From positions 1 to 35,103 of the forward strand of contig CADBNQ010000082.1 of the NCBI GenBank assembly GCA_902796045.1: a stretch of DNA of 35,103 nucleotides, given 5' to 3'. The notes beneath the pieces are model-generated. The model had not been told where the DNA came from, did no database searches, and was given only the letters and a program-made list of their open reading frames with translations. The translations under genes were made by a program, and so were the position numbers. This DNA is from an uncultured Lachnospiraceae bacterium. Its GTDB lineage: Bacteria > Bacillota > Clostridia > Lachnospirales > Lachnospiraceae. This document shows, piece after piece, positions 29,602-35,103 of this stretch (its first letter is position 1; each line of letters opens with the position of its first letter).

Positions 29602-30570
29602 TTATTCAGCTAGTTTCGTTCCCTCCTGCAGCCTGTATCCCAGAAGAAAGCTGGCTGCAGACATCCTTTTCTTGCCCTGAAGCTGTACTTCATTGATCTG
29701 AAGGATATCCTCCCCTGTCATGACATAAAAGCTCTCTTTGGTGACCAGGAGGACTGTTCCCGGCCCGGCCCCTTCCGGGTCAGACCCTTCAGGCAGGTCT
29801 TTCGGCTTCTTTGGAAGCTCTTTTACCACCTGGGCATCCCAGATCTTTAAGGTCTTTCCTCCAAGAGAAGTGTATGCGCTGGGCCAGGAATTCAGACCTC
29901 TGATCAGCCTCTCGATCCTGACGGCACTAAAAGTCCAGTCTATGCGTCCCAGTTCTTTCGTGAGCATCCGGGCATAGCTGCTTGCGGCATCATCCTGAGG
30001 GATGCGGCGGGCAGTCCCATCCTGCAGCTTGTCAAGAGTCTCAAGGATCAAAGTCCCGCCTGCCAGCGACAGCTTGTCGTGAAGACTATCCCCGGTCTCA
30101 TGCGGTGAGAGGGGAACGACAGTCTTGTCGATCATATCCCCTGTGTCCAGCCCCTCGGCCATGTACATGGTGGTAACTCCGGACACCTCCTCGCCATTGA
30201 TCACCGCCCACTGAATGGGGGCAGCCCCCCTGTATTTGGGCAGGAGGGAGGCATGGATATTGATACACCCATACTTTGGAAGGTCCAGAATCTCTTTTGG
30301 GAGGATCTGGCCGAAGGCGGCTACCACGATCACATCCGGTTCTAAAGAGGCCAGTATCCTGATAAATGCCTCATCACGGACGCGGGCCGGCTGAAAGACT
30401 CTGATCCCGTGTGTGGCAGCGGCCTGTTTCACGGGCGGCGGCGTCATGGCCTTTCCCCGCCCTTTCGGCTTATCAGGCTGTGACACAACAGCAATCACCT
30501 CATGCTTCTCTATCAGGTTATTCAGTGCCGGAACAGAAAATTCCGGCGTCCCCATAAAAACTACTTTCAT
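29602..30570 (-). CDS. fmt: Methionyl-tRNA formyltransferase
   Basis: Formylates initiator Met-tRNA using 10-formyltetrahydrofolate. The 322-residue product begins MKVVFMGTPEFSVPAL. The active-site block NIHASLLPKYRGAAPIQWA (about 108-126) contains the catalytic Asn and His, ETGDSLHDKLS follows, and the C-terminal domain binds the acceptor stem. The ATG at 30570 comes 6 bases after the def stop, with GAGGAAG inside the end of def serving as ribosome site. Formylation by this enzyme is undone by the deformylase encoded just before it. Confidence 0.97.
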   Translation of the reverse strand: MKVVFMGTPEFSVPALNNLIEKHEVIAVVSQPDKPKGRGKAMTPPPVKQAAATHGIRVFQPARVRDEAFIRILASLEPDVIVVAAFGQILPKEILDLPKYGCINIHASLLPKYRGAAPIQWAVINGEEVSGVTTMYMAEGLDTGDMIDKTVVPLSPHETGDSLHDKLSLAGGTLILETLDKLQDGTARRIPQDDAASSYARMLTKELGRIDWTFSAVRIERLIRGLNSWPSAYTSLGGKTLKIWDAQVVKELPKKPKDLPEGSDPEGAGPGTVLLVTKESFYVMTGEDILQINEVQLQGKKRMSAASFLLGYRLQEGTKLAE

Positions 30571-30576
30571 ATAAAT

Positions 30577-31065
30577 CTATTCTTCCTCTTCCCACTCTTC
30601 TTCTTCATCCAGATCCCTGTAGGGCTCATTGGCTCTGTCCCCGTAAAGGACGCCCTCAAGATGATCCATCTCATGGAGGATGGCCCTGGCACGGAGCCCC
30701 TCGCCCTCATAGGTAACCGGATTCATATCCATATCCAGAGAGCGGACTCGCACATAATCAGGTCTTGTCACCTCCGCGACTTTGCCGGGCACGCTCAGGC
30801 AGCCCTCATCATCCGTCTGTTCTCCTGTGGTCTCGATAATCTCCGGATTGATCAGCACAATGGGATCACCATCCATGACATCAACCACACAGATCCTGCG
30901 CAGGATCCCTACCTGGGGGGCAGCAAGCCCTACGCCTTTTGCCTCATACATGGTATCAAACATATCCCCGATGAGTTCCTTCATGTTCTGTGACATCTTG
31001 ACAACCGGCTTGCACGTCTTGTTCAGACAGGGATCGCCGATGACTCTGATCTGTCGAATCGCCAT
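30577..31065 (-). CDS. def: Peptide deformylase
   Basis: Metalloenzyme removing the formyl group from nascent proteins. The 162-residue product has the three signature motifs in order: GVGLAAPQVG (about 45-54), EGCLSVPG with the metal-binding Cys (about 87-94) and HEMDHLEG with two metal-binding His and the catalytic Glu (about 130-137). The last dozen residues are almost all Asp and Glu, an unusual acidic tail. AGGAGG lies five bases before the ATG at 31065, 14 bases after priA. Confidence 0.97.
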   Translation of the reverse strand: MAIRQIRVIGDPCLNKTCKPVVKMSQNMKELIGDMFDTMYEAKGVGLAAPQVGILRRICVVDVMDGDPIVLINPEIIETTGEQTDDEGCLSVPGKVAEVTRPDYVRVRSLDMDMNPVTYEGEGLRARAILHEMDHLEGVLYGDRANEPYRDLDEEEEWEEEE

Positions 31066-31079
31066 ACTATCCTCCTGAT

Positions 31080-33347
31080 TTAATATCTGTTCATAGGGTC
31101 ATAATCAAACTGAACCGAAATGCCGGCAAACATGGGGTGTTCCAGAAGTACCGGTTCGAGCCGCATCCTGAGATCCTTAAGGACTTCCCCCTTTTGGTGC
31201 TTCAGGTAAAGAATCTGCCGGTAGATATCCTTGATCTTTGATACCGCGGCTGCACCGGGATTCAGGATCACCGGAGGATCCGCCTGATCCTTCCGGCTCT
31301 GTTCGATGATTCTCTGTATTCTCATGGCGGCAATGACTGCCTGCCTCTCGTCGCTGCTTTGTATCAGAATCACAAGAATATGCGCACAGGGAGGATACTT
31401 CATCAGACTCCGGTAGGCATACTCCTGCTCAAAAAAACTTTCATAGGAATGCCGGGCTGCAGCAGTCACGGCATAATGATCCGGATCGTAAGTCTGAATC
31501 AGAACTTCTCCCGGCTTATCTCCTCTCCCTGCCCTGCCTGCAGCCTGGCAAAGCAGCTGGAAGGTCTTTTCGCTGCTGCGGAAATCTGCACTGTTCAAAG
31601 ACAGGTCTGCCGCCAGGATACCCATGAGGGTGACATTGGCGTAGTCGTGGCCTTTGACGATCATCTGGGTCCCCAGAAGGATATCAGCTTCCCCTCTGGA
31701 AAAAGCACCCAGTATGTTCTCATGGGCATGCCTGCGCCGGGTGGTATCTGCATCCATTCGCAGGATCCGCGCTCCGGGAAACTCCCTCTGTAAAGCCGCC
31801 TCTGCTTTTTCTGTCCCCAGGCCGAATACCGCCACATGAGCACTCCCACAGGCAGGGCAGCGAGTCTCATAAGCAGTCCTGAAACCGCAATAATGACACC
31901 TGAGGCTTCCATCCCTGTGATAGGTCAGTGAGACATCGCAGTGGGGACATTTGATGACATGTCCGCAGGACCGGCAGGATACAAAACCTGCATAACCCCT
32001 CCTGTTTAAGAAAAGCATGACCTGCTCTTTCCTGTCCAGGCGGTCCCTGATCAGATCTGATAATTCCCGGCTGAATACAGACCGGTTTCCCGACCTGAAT
32101 TCCTCCCGCATATCTACCACCCTTACATGGGGCAGCCTTCCGGCCCCGGCCCTGTTTTTCAGGACCCACAGGCCATACAGGCCATCCCGGGCTCTGGCAT
32201 AGCTTTCCACCGAAGGGGTTGCTGAGCCCAGCACCACATGTGCCCCGGCCAGTCCGGCCCGGTAGATCGCAGTCTCCCTGGCATGATATTTCGGCGAGGC
32301 ATCACTCTTATAAGCCCCGTCATGTTCTTCGTCTATAATGATGATTCCCAGTTTTGAAACCGGGGCAAAAAGGGCAGATCTGGCCCCGATGACCACATTG
32401 GCCCGACCGGAGCGGATCCTCTCCACTTCCGCTGACCGTTCTCCCGCAGACATACGGGAGTGAATGACTGCGACCTGGTCTTTGAATCTGGCGGAAAATC
32501 TGCTGACCGTCTGGTAGGTCAGCGATATCTCAGGGATGAGGACTATGGCCTGCTTTCCCTCTTTCAATATGATCTCTATCAAAGCCAGGTAAACTTCTGT
32601 CTTTCCGCTTCCGGTAACCCCGTATAAAAGCCAGGTCTTCCTGATGCCCGCTTCATGCGCTTTCCTGAATGCATCTGCGATCTTCTGCTGACCTGCATTA
32701 AGTGCGGCCCCCTGCCTGATAGAAATGCTCTCAGCAGAAAGCCCCTCATCTTCCGGCTCCGAAATCTTCAGAATCCCCTGGTCTGCAAGTTTTATAAGGT
32801 CCTTGCGGGGAACGCCGCACTCTCTGACGGCAATGCCCGTATCCATCTGCCCTTCTTGGAGCAGACGCTCAAGCAGCCTTGCTCTTGCCTTGTACTTCTT
32901 CTGTTTCCAGGTGGAAAGGAGGTCTCTCCCCTCCGGGTCTGTGATGGCCAGAGTGACCACAGCCGCTTTTTTTCTGCGGTCGACCAGACGTTTGACCGGA
33001 AGTACGGTCTTTAATGCCTGAATCATGGTGGACCCGTACTGAAGGCGCAGGAAATCTGCCACCTGAATCAGCTGGGATTCCACGGAAATGCTCCCTGGAA
33101 CCAGGTCGATAATCTCTTTCAGCTTATCCGGATCATAGCCCGGTTCTTCATTCAGGGCTGTCACATAGCCCTCAATCTGCCGGTCACCGGCTCCAAAAGG
33201 AACACGCACTCTGCTGCCCGGGCCAATCTGGCCCTTCAGGGCAGAAGGGACTTTGTAAGCAAAGGTTCTGTCAACCGCTTCATGGGAAATATCAACGATG
33301 ATATCCGCATATATTTCTTTTATCTCAGTATTTGCCGGCAAGGACAT
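31080..33347 (-). CDS. priA: Primosomal replication restart helicase PriA
   Basis: Superfamily 2 DNA helicase that recognises stalled forks and reloads the replisome. The 755-residue product has an N-terminal fork-binding domain (YADIIVDISHEAVDRTFAYKVP), Walker A GVTGSGKTEVYL, the DEEH box in IIIDEEHDGAYKSD, and two zinc-binding clusters in order CRSCGHVIKCPHC and CHYCGF...CPACGS. Motif VI-like QAAGRAGRG follows. I favour the ATG at 33347 (MSLPANTEIK) with GAGGAG ten bases upstream; a GTG at 33368 seven codons earlier also fits the frame. Either start overlaps the murE 3' end. Confidence 0.97.
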   Translation of the reverse strand: MSLPANTEIKEIYADIIVDISHEAVDRTFAYKVPSALKGQIGPGSRVRVPFGAGDRQIEGYVTALNEEPGYDPDKLKEIIDLVPGSISVESQLIQVADFLRLQYGSTMIQALKTVLPVKRLVDRRKKAAVVTLAITDPEGRDLLSTWKQKKYKARARLLERLLQEGQMDTGIAVRECGVPRKDLIKLADQGILKISEPEDEGLSAESISIRQGAALNAGQQKIADAFRKAHEAGIRKTWLLYGVTGSGKTEVYLALIEIILKEGKQAIVLIPEISLTYQTVSRFSARFKDQVAVIHSRMSAGERSAEVERIRSGRANVVIGARSALFAPVSKLGIIIIDEEHDGAYKSDASPKYHARETAIYRAGLAGAHVVLGSATPSVESYARARDGLYGLWVLKNRAGAGRLPHVRVVDMREEFRSGNRSVFSRELSDLIRDRLDRKEQVMLFLNRRGYAGFVSCRSCGHVIKCPHCDVSLTYHRDGSLRCHYCGFRTAYETRCPACGSAHVAVFGLGTEKAEAALQREFPGARILRMDADTTRRRHAHENILGAFSRGEADILLGTQMIVKGHDYANVTLMGILAADLSLNSADFRSSEKTFQLLCQAAGRAGRGDKPGEVLIQTYDPDHYAVTAAARHSYESFFEQEYAYRSLMKYPPCAHILVILIQSSDERQAVIAAMRIQRIIEQSRKDQADPPVILNPGAAAVSKIKDIYRQILYLKHQKGEVLKDLRMRLEPVLLEHPMFAGISVQFDYDPMNRY

Positions 33348-34785
33348 CGGCGACAATCTCCTCTTCACTCATATGATATTTTACCCCTTTGATCTCCTGG
33401 TAAGTCTCATGTCCTTTCCCTGCCAGAATAACAATATCGTCCGGCTCGGCATGATGCATTACATAAGAAATGGCTTCCTGCCGGGAGATGATAGAGATAT
33501 AGTCTCCTCCGGTCCTGCCTATGCCGGTAAGTATATCTTCGATGATTGCCTCGGGCTCCTCAAATCTCGGGTTATCCGAGGTGATCACTGTAAGGTCTGC
33601 CAGACGCCCCGACACCTCGCCCATCTCAAATCTTCTGAGTCTGGATCTGTTCCCGCCGCATCCGAAAAGGCAGATCAGCCTGTGCGGATGGTAGGCCCTC
33701 AGGGTATGGAGGATGCTCTCAAGAGCTACTGCATTATGGGCGTAGTCAACAATCAGGGTATAGGCATAGCCTGTAGGGATGATCTGTACCCTGCCCTTCA
33801 CGGAAAAACGCTGAAGGACCTGACTGATCTCCCCGGCTTCCATCCCCATCTCTGATGCAATGCTGATGGCAGCAAGGGCATTGTGTACATTGAAAGTGCC
33901 CGGCAATCCACAGGAAATTCTTCCTTCCATACTGCCGGCAAGGCTGAAATCAACCCCCAGAAAATCTATATCTCTTGTCAGTTCTATATCGTAAGCCCTG
34001 AGATCAGCCTCCCCGGACAGACCAAAAGTCCTGACCGGACAGATGGCTGACGCAGTGACCTCAGCAAAATGTTCATCATCAATATTGGCAAAGCCCAGAC
34101 GGCACTGTCCAAACAGTTTCGCCTTACAGGCAAGATACTCAGCAAAATCTGCATGCTCATTAGGACCGATATGGTCAGGGGAGAGATTGGTAAAGAGGCC
34201 GTAATCAAACAGGATACCGGCGGTCCGGTCAAGCTTGAAGCCCTGGGAAGAAGCCTCCATGACCACCACATCACACCCGGCATCGACCATCTCCCGGAAA
34301 TACCGGTGGATGTCATAGGACTCCGGCGTAGTATTGTTCACTGTTATATGGCGGTCACCGATCAGAACCTCAATGGTCCCGATCACGCCGACCTTATGTC
34401 CGGCCTTCTCCAGAAGAGAGCGGATCATATAGGTGGTTGTAGTCTTCCCCTTTGTTCCTGTAACGGCAATCGTCGTCAGCTCCCTGTCAGGATAACCGAA
34501 CCAGGCAGCTGAGATCATGGCCATGGCATAACGGGTATCTTCCACCTGTATCACCGTAATGTCCTCAGGAACCTCCACCGGGGACTCCACGACCAGAACA
34601 GCCGCGCCGGCCTTTGCTGCCTGGGCGGCAAAGTCATGCCCGTCAAAAGAAGCTCCTCTGATGCACAAAAAAAGACATCCTTCCGTCAGCTTCCTGGAAT
34701 CATTAACAACAGCGGATACTTCTCTGTCAATATCTCCCTGCAGGCATCTGCAGTTTATATGTTCAAGCAGGCTAGAACATTTCAT
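33325..34785 (-). CDS. murE: UDP-MurNAc-tripeptide synthetase MurE (meso-diaminopimelate type)
   Basis: Adds the third residue of the peptidoglycan stem peptide to UDP-MurNAc-L-Ala-D-Glu. In the 486-residue product, VNDSRKLTEGCLFLCIRG is in the N-terminal domain, the ATP loop VTGTKGKTTTTYMI at about 110-123, the carbamylated-lysine region near EASSQGF, and the specificity motif DNPRFEEP (about 405-412). DNPR marks enzymes that add meso-diaminopimelate rather than lysine, so the cell wall is probably diaminopimelate-type. GGAAGGA precedes the ATG at 34785, and a strong promoter lies upstream. It heads the priA operon instead of lying in the dcw cluster. Confidence 0.97.
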   Translation of the reverse strand: MKCSSLLEHINCRCLQGDIDREVSAVVNDSRKLTEGCLFLCIRGASFDGHDFAAQAAKAGAAVLVVESPVEVPEDITVIQVEDTRYAMAMISAAWFGYPDRELTTIAVTGTKGKTTTTYMIRSLLEKAGHKVGVIGTIEVLIGDRHITVNNTTPESYDIHRYFREMVDAGCDVVVMEASSQGFKLDRTAGILFDYGLFTNLSPDHIGPNEHADFAEYLACKAKLFGQCRLGFANIDDEHFAEVTASAICPVRTFGLSGEADLRAYDIELTRDIDFLGVDFSLAGSMEGRISCGLPGTFNVHNALAAISIASEMGMEAGEISQVLQRFSVKGRVQIIPTGYAYTLIVDYAHNAVALESILHTLRAYHPHRLICLFGCGGNRSRLRRFEMGEVSGRLADLTVITSDNPRFEEPEAIIEDILTGIGRTGGDYISIISRQEAISYVMHHAEPDDIVILAGKGHETYQEIKGVKYHMSEEEIVADVLAGKY

Positions 34786-34822
34786 CTTTGTTCCTTCCTT
34801 TCTTTGAATTCATCGTCTTATC

Positions 34823-34851
34823 ATTCTAACCTTTTGTCACCCTGCCGTCAA
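34823..34851 (-). promoter_or_regulatory. Promoter of the murE-priA-thiN operon
   Basis: On the minus strand TTGACG (34846-34851), 17 bases, then TAGAAT (34823-34828). The predicted start near 34816 leaves about 30 bases to the murE ATG. Since the genes from murE to thiN overlap or are at most a few tens of bases apart, this may drive all ten. The rest of the gap, 34852-34928, holds only a small GGGAG-AAGA-CTCCC hairpin near 34900-34913. Confidence 0.8.
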
Positions 34852-34928
34852 GCTCATTATTTTACAATAATCAGCCCGTCAAATCCCCTTATAGAAGAGG
34901 GAGTCTTCTCCCATCTGATAAAAGTGAA

Positions 34929-34959
34929 GGCAGGATCCCATACAAAATGAAATCCTGCC
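34929..34959 (-). terminator. Terminator of the gene entering from the right edge
   Basis: GGCAGGAT and ATCCTGCC form an 8-bp perfect stem with a 15-base loop, followed on the minus strand by TTCACTTTTATC. It lies about 50 bases past the stop codons near 35008-35020, so it fits the end of a minus-strand gene that begins outside the window. Confidence 0.65.
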
Positions 34960-35007
34960 GGTCTGGGCGGACTGTTCCTGCTCGACAGCCCATAAAAGGT
35001 GATTCAG

Positions 35008-35103
35008 TTATTTACTTACTTCCCACACCAACATATGTGCTTCTGTCTGTAAATCAGCGGATATCTGACCGGTACTGTGTGAAGAAATGTCAACTGTTTC
35101 TCA
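35008..35103 (-). other. Probable 3' tail of a minus-strand gene cut by the window edge; frame uncertain
   Basis: Two minus-strand frames are open up to, or almost to, the edge. One ends with TAA at 35008 and gives a helical, heptad-like tail (ISADLQTEAHMLVWEVSK) that resembles the end of a methyl-accepting chemotaxis protein, but it has an in-frame TGA at 35101-35103. The other ends at TAA about 35017-35019 and stays open to the edge, with a Cys/Trp-containing end (HICWCGK) that I do not recognise. Neither can be confirmed without the neighbouring sequence. Confidence 0.3.

Noticed and set aside
35008..35103. Calling the right-edge tail a chemotaxis receptor gene
   Set aside because: Only about 30 residues are visible, the likeness is by eye, and a stop codon interrupts the frame at the edge.
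1..35103. CRISPR arrays, IS elements, phage genes, toxin-antitoxin pairs, riboswitches
   Set aside because: No regularly spaced repeats with unique spacers, no transposase or integrase motifs, no small toxin-antitoxin gene pairs, and no recognisable riboswitch core (no TPP-type leader near thiN, no T-box) were found.

Overview
The window looks like chromosomal core DNA of a low-to-mid GC Gram-positive anaerobe of class Clostridia, most likely a Lachnospiraceae-type organism. Supporting signs are strong AGGAGG-type ribosome binding sites, a division and cell-wall (dcw) cluster that starts with mraZ-rsmH-ftsL-PBP, the Firmicutes order priA-def-fmt-rsmB-rlmN-prpC-prkC-rsgA-thiN, and a MurE with the meso-diaminopimelate motif DNPR. 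Family assignments come from motifs read by eye; the taxonomic placement is inference. Almost everything is on the minus strand, so the natural reading order is from high to low coordinates. The only plus-strand genes are lgt and ychF.

Reading from the right edge: the 3' tail of an unseen gene and its terminator (about 34929-35103) come first. A good promoter then drives a ten-gene operon: murE, priA, def, fmt, rsmB, rlmN, prpC, prkC, rsgA and thiN (34785 down to 22833). It combines a peptidoglycan ligase, replication restart, translation initiation and maturation, rRNA modification, the PASTA kinase/phosphatase pair that senses cell-wall material, ribosome assembly and thiamine pyrophosphate formation. 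Next is the plus-strand pair lgt-ychF (20806-22811), whose terminator lies inside the end of thiN. Divergent from lgt is a two-gene polysaccharide ABC exporter (20624-19005).

A 398-base gap (18607-19004) follows, unusually rich in structure: terminators, a 17-bp palindrome, a composite hairpin containing mini-ORFs, the mraZ promoter and four MraZ boxes. The dcw cluster runs from 18606 to 8497: mraZ, rsmH, an ftsL-like gene and a class B PBP; then an internal consensus promoter with a structured leader and mini-ORF; then mraY, murD, ftsW, ftsQ/divIB, and ftsZ, which has its own promoter. murF, murG, murC and ftsA are absent here, and murE sits 15 kb away.

The last block (8331-1) is a long transport operon: an RmlD-like reductase, a dicarboxylate/amino-acid symporter, an orphan amino-acid-binding lipoprotein, a one-domain CinA, the polyamine importer potABCD and greA, followed by tRNA-Ser(UGA) with its own promoter.

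Most genes are conserved housekeeping genes. The most unusual signal is in non-coding DNA: two hairpin elements, one in the mraY leader and one upstream of mraZ. They share a layout in which an unpaired AAAGGA Shine-Dalgarno-like bulge sits just before an inner hairpin holding the start codon of a 17-20 codon ORF ending in TGA. No phage, IS element or CRISPR array was seen.
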